This document shows positions 56,544 through 64,000 of a DNA stretch of 64,000 nt, piece by piece. The stretch's first letter is position 1; every line of letters starts with the position of its first letter. A program made the translations under genes and the position numbers. The DNA lies in contig JBBIVJ010000001.1 in assembly GCA_037439785.1 (NCBI GenBank), positions 168,132-232,131 of the forward strand. Reading direction: 5' to 3'. Below the pieces are notes generated by a model, which did no database searches, was not told the DNA's origin, and worked only from the letters and a program-made list of their open reading frames with translations. Source of the stretch: DSVZ01 sp037439785. Its GTDB lineage: Bacteria > Verrucomicrobiota > Verrucomicrobiia > Limisphaerales > J093.

Positions 56544-59500
56544 AGCTGACTCGGTAGTAACGCTGCGCATCCTGGAGCGGCACGCCGCCCGTCGGCCGGT
56601 GGGTCAGGGTCAGAATTTGCACCGACGGGTTCGGGTTGGACATGCGGGCGGCCAACTGCCAGTTGGGGTTGAGGAGATTGGTGGTGTACCAGACGGCGTA
56701 GTCGGTCCGCGCGGCCGCCCGCCAGGACAATTCCACTTCCGGCGGGTTGACGCTCGTGACGCGGAACCGGGTGATCAGCAGGTCGTCAAAGGGCGAGAGG
56801 TCCAGGCCGTTGACCACGCCGTCGCCGTCGGAATCCAGGGTCAGGCTCTGGAGCAGGCCGAGGTTGACCCGCAGCACCCGGCCGTCCTTGAGGGCCACAT
56901 CGGCGCCGCTGTTGGGACCGGCGTAGCTCCTGACCCAGCGGAGCCGGTTGTTGAAGCGCCCATCCAGCGAGTCGGGATCGAGGTTGGACATGGCAAAGTA
57001 CACCGTCAGCCCGGGCTCGATGACCAGGTAGTTCTCCGGGTCCTCGGCCACGGTGGTGGCCGCACCGACGTAGCGGTTGGTGCTGAACTCCAGGAAATCC
57101 ACGTACAGGGCGTATTGGCCGGGCAAGGGCTGGCCGAGGCCATCCACCGGCGGCCCCAGGCGCAACTCGCCAAATGCCTGGCTGTCCAGAAACAGGTGTC
57201 CAAGGGCGACGTTGTTCGAGAAACCGGCCGGTGAAGGCCCGCGGTCGGCCGCCGCCCAGGTGTGGGCCAAGCTGACAAACCGCGGGGCGGTGGTCTGGAC
57301 ACGGGTGCCGAGCAGGTCGCCGGCCGCCGGGGCCCGCAGCAGGTGGAAGCCATCCGACAGCTCGAGGCTGTTGCCGGAGTCCGGCCCGGCGTCGGCCAGG
57401 CTGTTGGTCACGTTGATCAACAGGCTGCGCCCAGTGACCAGGCGATGATTGCGCAGTTTGAAGCTGCCGCCGGCATAGTGGGCCGAGCCGCCCACGTCGT
57501 GGAGGCTGCCTTCCAGGATGGCTTCTTCGGCGGTCAGACGCAGGTCGTAGGTATTCTGGACCACCCCGGAGTCCTGATATTGGGTAACAGCGATTTCGTG
57601 TGCCTCAGCCTCCAAGCGGCCGGTGTTGACCAAACGCTCGAGCCGCCGGCCCGCCGGGAAATCCGCACCGAAATAGCCCACCTGCCACGGTCGGAGGGTG
57701 CCGTTGTTGGTAAGGAAGCGCAGCCGCGGCGTCATGCTCGCTTTCCAATCGGGAATGGCGTTGGTCAGGGCGATACGGCCGTTGACCGTGAGACCCTCGG
57801 CGTTGATGAACAGGCGGTCAGTGACCAGGTACGGGTCGTCCACGACCACATTGGTGCTGTTGAGGGTGAGGGTGTGCGTGAAGACCTGCTGGGTGCGGGT
57901 GAGGGAATCGGCGCTCAGGATCAGGCAGTAGAGGTTGATGTCAATCGGGTTGGTGACCGGGTTGAAGTAGTTGGTGTTGGGGTCAATGAACCAGTTGGAC
58001 AGGACCACGGCGAACTGGTTGGACCAGATGCCGGTCCAGGCCCGCAACTCGCCCCGGACGGCATGGAAACTGTCCTTGGCCAGGTTGCGGACGGTCAGCA
58101 GTCCGTTGGTCGAGCTGAGGTCATAGACCAGGTTCTCGACGTCCACCAGGGTCCCCTCGGAATTCTGCAGGTGGGCGGTCTTGATTTGGACCAGGGTCTC
58201 GCCCCGAATCCGGGTCCGGCTCAGGTCCAGTGTGTCCGCAATGATTTCGATCCGGCCGGGCGTGTTGGTGGGCGACGCACCCGGGACCCGCGGGGGCCGG
58301 GATTGGAGGCTGTCAATGCTGGCCGCGTAGCCGGCATACATGTTCGTGGCAAAGACGTTGGAGAAAGTGGGGTTGTACAGAAAACCGCCCACCAACGAGG
58401 TATTCCCGAGCGTGCCCAAAAAGTTGAAGCCCGGCAGGGTCCGGTGAATCTCATAGGCCAGGGGCCGGCCCGTGCGGGTCCAAGGCCCCAGGTTGGTAAC
58501 GACGAGGGTGTTGGTGTCGTAACCGAGGTAGTCGAGGAAGTAGAGCGTGTCCCGCTGCGGCGCGCCCTGGGCAACGTTCGTGGTCTGGGAGGCGATTTCG
58601 ACCGCCACGAGGCCGAAGCCCAGTCCGGCCGGGCCGGGGGGACCGAAACGTGCTTGCACGGTGAAGTTGGTGTCGTTCACTCCCACCACCACGGCCTGCC
58701 GGAAGATGTTGGTCGGCAGCGTGATGTTGGTCACCGAGCCATCCTGATTGGTAAGGGTGAGGAAGGTGGACGCCACCACGCCGGTGTTGGCAAAGGCCGT
58801 GAAATACTCAGCCGGGACAAAGGTGCTGAAGCTCACGGTCCCATTCACCCAATTGGGGCCGCTTTGCACCACATGGGGCCCGCTGCTGGCCAGCAGGTCG
58901 GTCCCAATGAAGCGCAGCACATTGGCCGTGTTGAGCGGGCCGGGGGTGGGAATCTGCTGGATGCCCGCCCCCCAGTAGAGGTCGTAGATGGCGTTGTCAC
59001 CCAAAAAGCTGTCGAGGATGTTGTCGCCGGTTTCCTCGAAATAGATGTTGGCCAAGGGGGAGCCTTCAATGGGCAGCACCTCGAGCCCGCCCCGGCTGAG
59101 GTTGACCTGCCTGCCCTCGATGCGGATGGTGCCGTTGTTGCCCACCTGGAGGTAGCCCGGACTCAGCACGTTGGTCGCCGAGATGTCGAGCATGGTCTGG
59201 AAAAAGACGTTGCTGTAGCCGCTGTATTGGTTGGCCTCGAGGGCGAAAATGCCCCCGGAGGCCTCGTTGGCGAAGCGAGCGGCCGGCCGGCGGATGCCGA
59301 AGTCGTCCGTGTAATCAAACCGGAATCCGGGTGCCCCGAGCATCGTCCCCCGGTTGGTGTAGTACAAGGTGTTCTGGAAGTCGTAGGGGAGGAGGGTCTG
59401 CACGGCAAAGGTGCCCAGATTCAGGAAGGCGGTGGCGTTGATCTGGGGGGGATTGGTGAAGCTCACCGACCCCGGATTGATGAAAATGGGGTCCACCTGG

Positions 59501-59670
59501 GGTGTGGGGAGAATCCGGTTGGGCGCCCAGTTGTACCGCCCCACCTGGTTGAACGGCGTGGCGTAGCTGGTCCGTCCCTGGTTGACGTACACCGGCTGGG
59601 TCCCCGCCGCCGTCGCCCCGGCGCTCAGGAGCAACATCACGACCGCACGCGCTCTGAAAAGCCATTCCAT
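56533..59670 (-). CDS. large secreted protein of unknown function (1045 aa)
   Basis: A 1045-residue secreted protein (signal near residues 6-22, cleavage about TAAG). The body is Asn/Thr/Tyr-rich beta-repeat sequence with pieces like GTLVDVENLVYDLSSTNG and RNLAKDSFHAVRGELRAW, reminiscent of filamentous haemagglutinin/G8-type beta-helices, but no family is certain. Near the end SLTLDSDGDGVVNGLDLSPF is a thrombospondin type 3/dockerin-like calcium loop, followed by the FYRV-type C-terminal module ending AQRYYRVSYEP. Same strand and adjacent to the 509-residue gene, likely one transcript with the subtilase gene. Confidence 0.75.
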   Translation of the reverse strand: MEWLFRARAVVMLLLSAGATAAGTQPVYVNQGRTSYATPFNQVGRYNWAPNRILPTPQVDPIFINPGSVSFTNPPQINATAFLNLGTFAVQTLLPYDFQNTLYYTNRGTMLGAPGFRFDYTDDFGIRRPAARFANEASGGIFALEANQYSGYSNVFFQTMLDISATNVLSPGYLQVGNNGTIRIEGRQVNLSRGGLEVLPIEGSPLANIYFEETGDNILDSFLGDNAIYDLYWGAGIQQIPTPGPLNTANVLRFIGTDLLASSGPHVVQSGPNWVNGTVSFSTFVPAEYFTAFANTGVVASTFLTLTNQDGSVTNITLPTNIFRQAVVVGVNDTNFTVQARFGPPGPAGLGFGLVAVEIASQTTNVAQGAPQRDTLYFLDYLGYDTNTLVVTNLGPWTRTGRPLAYEIHRTLPGFNFLGTLGNTSLVGGFLYNPTFSNVFATNMYAGYAASIDSLQSRPPRVPGASPTNTPGRIEIIADTLDLSRTRIRGETLVQIKTAHLQNSEGTLVDVENLVYDLSSTNGLLTVRNLAKDSFHAVRGELRAWTGIWSNQFAVVLSNWFIDPNTNYFNPVTNPIDINLYCLILSADSLTRTQQVFTHTLTLNSTNVVVDDPYLVTDRLFINAEGLTVNGRIALTNAIPDWKASMTPRLRFLTNNGTLRPWQVGYFGADFPAGRRLERLVNTGRLEAEAHEIAVTQYQDSGVVQNTYDLRLTAEEAILEGSLHDVGGSAHYAGGSFKLRNHRLVTGRSLLINVTNSLADAGPDSGNSLELSDGFHLLRAPAAGDLLGTRVQTTAPRFVSLAHTWAAADRGPSPAGFSNNVALGHLFLDSQAFGELRLGPPVDGLGQPLPGQYALYVDFLEFSTNRYVGAATTVAEDPENYLVIEPGLTVYFAMSNLDPDSLDGRFNNRLRWVRSYAGPNSGADVALKDGRVLRVNLGLLQSLTLDSDGDGVVNGLDLSPFDDLLITRFRVTSVNPPEVELSWRAAARTDYAVWYTTNLLNPNWQLAARMSNPNPSVQILTLTHRPTGGVPLQDAQRYYRVSYEP

Positions 59671-59721
59671 AAAGCTGCTCTCACATTCGTTGTGCCGGTC
59701 CCGCAGGTCAACAAACCCCGC

Positions 59722-61251
59722 TCAGGGCGTTGTCCCGCCGCCCCCGCCAAAACCGCCGGTGCCCGTTTGTCCTCCCAGCCCCGTCCCCGCCCCCACGATG
59801 ATGAACGGGGACAGCCAGGGATTCTCGACCCGGTCCCGAACCTTCCCATCGAAGATCAACCGTTCCAAGGCCCGGATGCTGGCGCCCTGCGGGAACACCA
59901 CCGGCTCGTTGGTGGTGCCGTCATAGGCGCCCCACAGGACACCGGGAAAGCCATCCGTCTGGCCGCCGCCGGGGGAGTTGATCAGGTACTCGCCCAACTT
60001 GCTGAACGTAATGACATGCGGGGGGGAGATGGTGCCGGGACCCGACAGGACCGTGCTTCCGTTGAGGGCGTCCTGGCTGGTCAGCGCCATCGCTTTGGCA
60101 TAAAAAGAAGGTGAGCCGTCGGCGGCGATGCCCAGATCGGCCGCATCAAACAGGATGTCCGGCGCCGCGAGGGTCCGCTGCAGGAGCTGGGTACGCTGCA
60201 CGAAGTTCGAGATGTACCGGTCCTCGTACACGTTGGTCATGGCCACCCAGTTGCCCACCAGCGAATCGTAATTGACCCGCACGAAGGTGACCTTGCCCAC
60301 CCCCGGTCTCAGGGCGATGTTCACCGGCGGCAGGTTGGTTCCCCCGACGACATTGGTAAATCCCGGCGGGGCACCCCAGCCGTTGACATTGCCCTGCGAG
60401 TCCACCCCGATGATGTAGTTGCCCCGCCGGGTCCCCAGCGGTGCCTGCACCACGTTGGTCTCCAGGGGCTCGACGTTGAAATTGTCCGGGCGATACACGT
60501 ACCGGAGCATGCCAACATCGTCCCGCGTCAGGCCGGTGAAGAACATGCCGGGGGACAGGGTGGCAAACATGCCGCTCGCCAACACCGTGCCGCCCCACAT
60601 GTTGAAGGCGGACACCGAGGTCACGCTGGGCCGGCTGGGGTCCACCTCAAACTCCACCGCCTCCCACGTCGGCGTCAGGTAGGTCTGAATGATCTGATAC
60701 GTGTACAGCGCGCCGTTGACGTAGCTGGAGGGCTCGAAGGTGACGGGATCGAAATTGCGCTTGATGACCGCATACACCGGGATGTTGTTGATGACCACGC
60801 GGGAACGGAGGGTCCACACGTACCGCTCCGCCGGCGCCGCGCCGAGACTTTCCAAAAGGGACGCCAGCGCCTGCGTCTTGAGATCGTACAGAAACAGGGC
60901 ACTGGCCCGGTGATTGAAGCGGCGGGTGTCCAGCGGGAATTCGGACAGGTCCGCGCTCATCTGGGAAACCGCCGGCAGGTCGTTGAGAATCTTGACGGCC
61001 TTCTCCACCTCCTCCACGCCCCGCTGCCCGAAATAGTTCAGGAAGGACTCGTCGAAGCCGTAGGTGATGATGGGCAGGTTCCAGCGATACTCCTCGCCCA
61101 GGTTCATCGGCCCGCCGGGGTCGGCCAGGTTGTAGCCGATTTCCTCGGTCATCCAGGTGTCCAAAGCCCCCAGCAGGGCAAAGGCCTGCGCGCGCGGCAG
61201 GCCGCAGAGCAATGCCACCACAAGCAGGAGTCGCTTCAAACAGGCGCGCAT
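59722..61251 (-). CDS. secreted protein of unknown function with glycine-rich C-terminus (509 aa)
   Basis: A 509-residue protein with a signal peptide (LKRLLLVVALLCGLPRAQA, cleavage near residue 21). The body (GYNLADPGGPMNLGEEYRW, NYFGQRGVEEVEKAVKIL, YVWTLRSRVVINNIPVYAVI) is not recognised; no HExxH or catalytic triad was seen. The C-terminus ends in a Gly/Thr-rich tail (GTGLGGQTGTGGFGGGGG), unlike the FYRV modules of its neighbours but similar to the tail of the partial gene at the right edge. The ATG at 61251 is 4 nt after the next gene's stop, so the two are coupled. Confidence 0.72.
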   Translation of the reverse strand: MRACLKRLLLVVALLCGLPRAQAFALLGALDTWMTEEIGYNLADPGGPMNLGEEYRWNLPIITYGFDESFLNYFGQRGVEEVEKAVKILNDLPAVSQMSADLSEFPLDTRRFNHRASALFLYDLKTQALASLLESLGAAPAERYVWTLRSRVVINNIPVYAVIKRNFDPVTFEPSSYVNGALYTYQIIQTYLTPTWEAVEFEVDPSRPSVTSVSAFNMWGGTVLASGMFATLSPGMFFTGLTRDDVGMLRYVYRPDNFNVEPLETNVVQAPLGTRRGNYIIGVDSQGNVNGWGAPPGFTNVVGGTNLPPVNIALRPGVGKVTFVRVNYDSLVGNWVAMTNVYEDRYISNFVQRTQLLQRTLAAPDILFDAADLGIAADGSPSFYAKAMALTSQDALNGSTVLSGPGTISPPHVITFSKLGEYLINSPGGGQTDGFPGVLWGAYDGTTNEPVVFPQGASIRALERLIFDGKVRDRVENPWLSPFIIVGAGTGLGGQTGTGGFGGGGGTTP

Positions 61252-61255
61252 AAGA

Positions 61256-63169
61256 TCACCGGAGGCGGATGACACGGTAGTACACGGTGGCCGCGTGGGT
61301 CGGCACCACCGAGGAGGCCAGGTCCCCGGCGGCAAAGGCCGGTCCGGCCGCCTCGGCCCAGCTCTTCAAATCGGTGGAGACCTGCAACTGGTAAACCGAA
61401 CCCGGCACGGCGTTCCACTGGAGCAGCAGCCCGCCCATCGTGGGTTGGATGCTCATCCGCAGCACGCTGGTCGCATTGAGGGGGTCGGTGCCGGCCAGAA
61501 ACTCCGCCAGGTTGGACGCCCCGTCGCCGTCGCTATCTGCCGAAGAAGCAGGCCACAGGTTGACGTTGGCGCCCCAGTACCGGCTCTGCCAGTCATCCGG
61601 CAGACCGTCGTTGTTCCGGTCCCGGCCCCAAGTGGTGCCGCTGACCGGCTCCGAAAGCGGGGAAACCCGGCCATCCCGGAGGGCATAGGCCAGGCGGAAG
61701 GTGTGCGTGCTGGCCGGATTGAACTCGTCGAACACCTTGAAATTCTCGGTCAAGACCAGCGGCGTGGCCGAACCATCCACGTAAAGGTGGTACGCCGCCA
61801 GGGCCTCGCCGTAGCCGGCCAGCGGCGCCCAGCTCACCATCAAGCTGTAGGCATCCAGTGCCGTCACCAGCGGGGCCCCCGGCGCCGGCAGGGCCAGTTC
61901 GCCGGCGTAGCGCTGCCCCACAATTTCAGTGCTGGCGCTGCCGCCAACAAAGCCGGCCCACGCCACCAAGAATCGGCCCTCGCCATCCGAGGCCACCGCC
62001 GGCTCGAATTGCCGGCTGGCGGTGGTGGTGTTGACCCGGTACTCATCGCCCAACGGGCCAAACTGCCCGACCAGCCGCCCGTACACGCCCTCGCGGGCAC
62101 CGTCCTGGGCGTAACTGGTCCAGACCACCAAGCGGGTGCCGCCCAGGGCGGCGATCTGGGGGGCGAACTGATTATGCGGCCGGTGCTGGTTGGCCAGCAC
62201 CACCGAGCCGCGCAGCGCACCGTCGGCCTCGCAGCTGCCCATCACCACGTCCCACATGTTGGTGGCCTCGGCGGTGTTGCGTTCGCTCCAGGCGGCCATG
62301 AAGCCGCCGTTCCAGCCCGGCGCCAGCGCAGGGTTGGCGCACAGGTTGGTGCTGGTGTTCAGCCGGACCTCATCTCCCAGCGGGGTGCCGTCCGGACGGA
62401 AACGCCGGGCCAGGATGTCCACGCTGTTCTCGAACCGCTGCTGCTCGCTGACCCAGGCCACCACCAGGGTGCCGTCCTCGAGGACGGTGCACGCCGGGTC
62501 GCGCTGGTTGTAGGCGGTGAACTGGTTGACCTGGAATTCGCCGCCGAGCTTTTCGCCGTCGGCGGACAGGCGCTGGCCAAAGACGCCCAGCATGTGGCCA
62601 TCCTCGGCCCAACTGTTCCAGAGCACCACCACGCTGCCATCGGCCAGGGCGGCGAGGCGGGGCTGGGTTTGGGGGCCGCTGGTGAAGGTGTTGACGAGGA
62701 ACTCGCCCCCGGCGAACCGCCCGTCCGGCAACACCACCCGCCCCCAGATGTCCTGCTGGCCGGCCGGACCGCCCTGCCACACCACCACGGCCCCACCGCC
62801 GGCCCGCAAGGCGACGGCGGGGCTTTCCTGGTCGGCGGCGGTCGTCTGGTTTACCCGGAAGATGCGGGTGGGGATCGGCGAGAGTGAGGCGTTGAGTTCG
62901 GCCAGCATGACCCCCAGGCCGTCGCCGTCCGCCGCGTTGTCCTGCCAGGTGACGTAGCCGCCGGTGGGCGACAGGCTCAACGCCGGCCGGGATTGGTCGC
63001 CAATCAACCCGCGGCTGATCCAGTATTCCTCCCCTTGCGGGACCAGCGCGACATCGGCGAGCGAGCCGGCGCTCAGCGCCAGCAATCCCGCCAGCACCGG
63101 CGGCCCGGCGCGGAGACCAGAGCCGACCCCGGCCTTCGATCGAGGGCGTTCAAATGCTCGGTTTTGCAT
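61256..63169 (-). CDS. secreted repeat (propeller-like) protein with FYRV-type module (637 aa)
   Basis: A 637-residue protein with a signal peptide (VLAGLLALSAGSLADVA). The body has a repeated unit of about 60 residues built from pieces such as DGSVVVLWNSWAEDG, DGTLVVAWVSEQQRFENS and GRFLVAWAGF, each alternating with R(V/L)NTxT and QRxxxDG(T/E) turns, typical of a beta-propeller-like sensor/binding domain. Then a thrombospondin-3 calcium loop (SADSDGDGASNLAEFLAGTD) and the FYRV-type C-terminal module (VYYRVIRLR). The start ATG at 63169 gives a sensible signal; a TTG 72 nt upstream is rejected. Confidence 0.72.
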   Translation of the reverse strand: MQNRAFERPRSKAGVGSGLRAGPPVLAGLLALSAGSLADVALVPQGEEYWISRGLIGDQSRPALSLSPTGGYVTWQDNAADGDGLGVMLAELNASLSPIPTRIFRVNQTTAADQESPAVALRAGGGAVVVWQGGPAGQQDIWGRVVLPDGRFAGGEFLVNTFTSGPQTQPRLAALADGSVVVLWNSWAEDGHMLGVFGQRLSADGEKLGGEFQVNQFTAYNQRDPACTVLEDGTLVVAWVSEQQRFENSVDILARRFRPDGTPLGDEVRLNTSTNLCANPALAPGWNGGFMAAWSERNTAEATNMWDVVMGSCEADGALRGSVVLANQHRPHNQFAPQIAALGGTRLVVWTSYAQDGAREGVYGRLVGQFGPLGDEYRVNTTTASRQFEPAVASDGEGRFLVAWAGFVGGSASTEIVGQRYAGELALPAPGAPLVTALDAYSLMVSWAPLAGYGEALAAYHLYVDGSATPLVLTENFKVFDEFNPASTHTFRLAYALRDGRVSPLSEPVSGTTWGRDRNNDGLPDDWQSRYWGANVNLWPASSADSDGDGASNLAEFLAGTDPLNATSVLRMSIQPTMGGLLLQWNAVPGSVYQLQVSTDLKSWAEAAGPAFAAGDLASSVVPTHAATVYYRVIRLR

Positions 63170-63259
63170 GCCACGCATCTCCGCGGCGGCGCACAGTGGC
63201 GGCCCGCTCAGTCCATTCAAAACGTGCAAGTTTGCAGCCAAGTTTGGACGCCGGCCCCG

Positions 63260-63859
63260 TCATTTGGCGACCTCCGGCACGGGCGTGAAGGGGGTCTGGG
63301 GCGGCAGCTTGGTGGGGTCAAAAGGCAGGTTGTTCTCGTCGTGCACCCGGTTACCCTGGGGGTCAATGATGGTGGGGGTGACGAAGATCACCAGGTTCTT
63401 TTTCTGGCTGGCGTTGGCCTCGCTGCGGAACAGCCGCCCCAGCACCGGCAGATCGCCCAGCACCGGCACCTTGTCCTTCCGCTTGGCCACGCGCTCGGAA
63501 ATGAGTCCGCCCAACACCACGGTCTGCCCGTCCCAGACGATCGAACTGGTGACCACCTGCCGGATGCGGAACCGCGGCAGGGGCACCGGCGCCGAGAGGT
63601 TACCCACCACCGCCCGGAACTGGCCGGGATCGTCGTAGCCCAGAAACTCCGTGACCGTGGGCAGCAGATTGAGATGGATGGTGTAGCCGTCGGCCGAGAC
63701 GTGCGGAATCACGTCCAGCGTCGGGCCGATGGGCACCGGGACGGTCGCCGGCTGGATGGCCGCCTGTACCGGCGCCTGCTGAACCACCTGGGCCCGGGCC
63801 GTCACTCCCCACCCAACCAGGGCCGCCCCTGCCACCACAATGAGGAACTTGGTCTTCAT
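63260..63859 (-). CDS. miniature secretin (C-terminal barrel domain only)
   Basis: A 199-residue protein with its own signal peptide (LIVVAGAALVGWGVTARAQ). The rest is the secretin C-terminal half: GPTLDVIPHVSADGYTIHL, VWDGQTVVLGGLISERV, KVPVLGDLPVLGRLFRSE and KNLVIFVTPTIIDPQGNRV, all GspD/PilQ signatures. The N-domains (N0-N3) of a normal secretin, usually about 400 further residues, are missing. It may be a half of a split secretin or an independent barrel. The gene follows a partial glycine-rich gene with an ATGA overlap at 63889-63892. Confidence 0.82.
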   Translation of the reverse strand: MKTKFLIVVAGAALVGWGVTARAQVVQQAPVQAAIQPATVPVPIGPTLDVIPHVSADGYTIHLNLLPTVTEFLGYDDPGQFRAVVGNLSAPVPLPRFRIRQVVTSSIVWDGQTVVLGGLISERVAKRKDKVPVLGDLPVLGRLFRSEANASQKKNLVIFVTPTIIDPQGNRVHDENNLPFDPTKLPPQTPFTPVPEVAK

Positions 63860-63888
63860 GGTTTGGAAATCACGTGCTCTGCGGCCGC

Positions 63889-64000
63889 TCATTGCACCAC
63901 CCCGACGCCGGTGACGCCTCCCGCACCCCCAACGCCGCCAATCCCGCCAACGCCGCCGCCAATCCCGCCAACGCCGCCGCCAATGCCGCCGCGGGGCGCG
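63889..64000 (-). CDS. glycine-rich protein, C-terminal end (partial, runs off the right edge)
   Basis: The visible about 36 codons end in repeats of GGIGGGVGG and then GGVGGAGGVTGVGVVQ. The stop TGA (63889-63891) overlaps an ATG in the next frame (63890-63892), an ATGA junction leading into the miniature secretin frame. The body lies outside the window, so its function is unknown; it could be the N-terminal half of the split secretin. Confidence 0.55.
   Translation of the reverse strand, partial: APRGGIGGGVGGIGGGVGGIGGVGGAGGVTGVGVVQ

Noticed and set aside
63260..63892. Frameshift in a single secretin gene at 63890
   Set aside because: The downstream frame has its own complete signal peptide right after the overlap, which a mere frameshift would not give. 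Not excluded without the sequence beyond the edge, so kept as an alternative in the finding.

Overview
The window comes from a very GC-rich bacterial chromosome, most likely a Verrucomicrobiota member close to Limisphaerales (subdivision 3). Support is convergent, not decisive: a prepilin-like protein with the FTLIELLVV signature, Tat-signal Gfo/Idh/MocA proteins, very large Calx-beta and delta-60 repeat proteins, secreted proteins that all end in a module closing on (F/Y)YR(V/G), a ResB/CcsA cytochrome c maturation pair, and spacers full of short palindromes. No rRNA was seen; one tRNA-Gln(CTG) is present.

Layout. 0-9.6 kb: a coiled-coil envelope protein with a small lipoprotein (- strand), then a + strand operon of a duplicated-domain lipoprotein, ResB and CcsA, a polytopic membrane protein, an HpnA-type epimerase, and on the - strand a fused chorismate mutase/prephenate dehydrogenase. 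9.7-26.3 kb: a Cys4 protein, aspS, a - strand run tgt/tyrA/aroA/cmk/plsC, comEC, a prepilin-like protein with a secreted partner, then recA and trpB. 26.8-30.7 kb: a lone 1280-residue SIR2-domain protein resembling phage-defence sirtuins. 30.9-33.8 kb: an envelope lipoprotein operon (COG3014-like, YcfL-like, LpoB-like, small glycine-zipper protein). 33.9-39.8 kb: flavodoxin-like protein, two Tat-exported Gfo/Idh proteins, a PfkB kinase and a TPR protein. 39.8-43.3 kb: nuoG, nuoF and tRNA-Gln. 43.5-64.0 kb: a - strand block of very large secreted proteins (2868-residue Zn-protease/Calx-beta protein, subtilase, 1045-residue protein, others), with coaE embedded and a miniature secretin near the right edge.

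Two patterns run across the window. First, spacers at about 9.65, 10.5-10.9, 13.2-13.8, 21.3-21.6 and 26.3-26.6 kb are assembled from the same small vocabulary: 17-mers with a 7-bp stem and 3-nt loop (stem bases change in compensated pairs), heptamer runs related to TTCGGAC, and longer words in either orientation. No gene explains them. Second, several genes have a promoter-like -35/-10 pair so close to the start codon that the mRNA should be essentially leaderless (hpnA, tyrA, comEC, trpB, flavodoxin, second Gfo/Idh).

The aromatic-pathway genes (aroA, two tyrA, trpB), the respiratory genes (resB, ccsA, nuoF, nuoG) and the secretion/surface genes form three functional themes. All calls are from reading the sequence only; no database search was possible.
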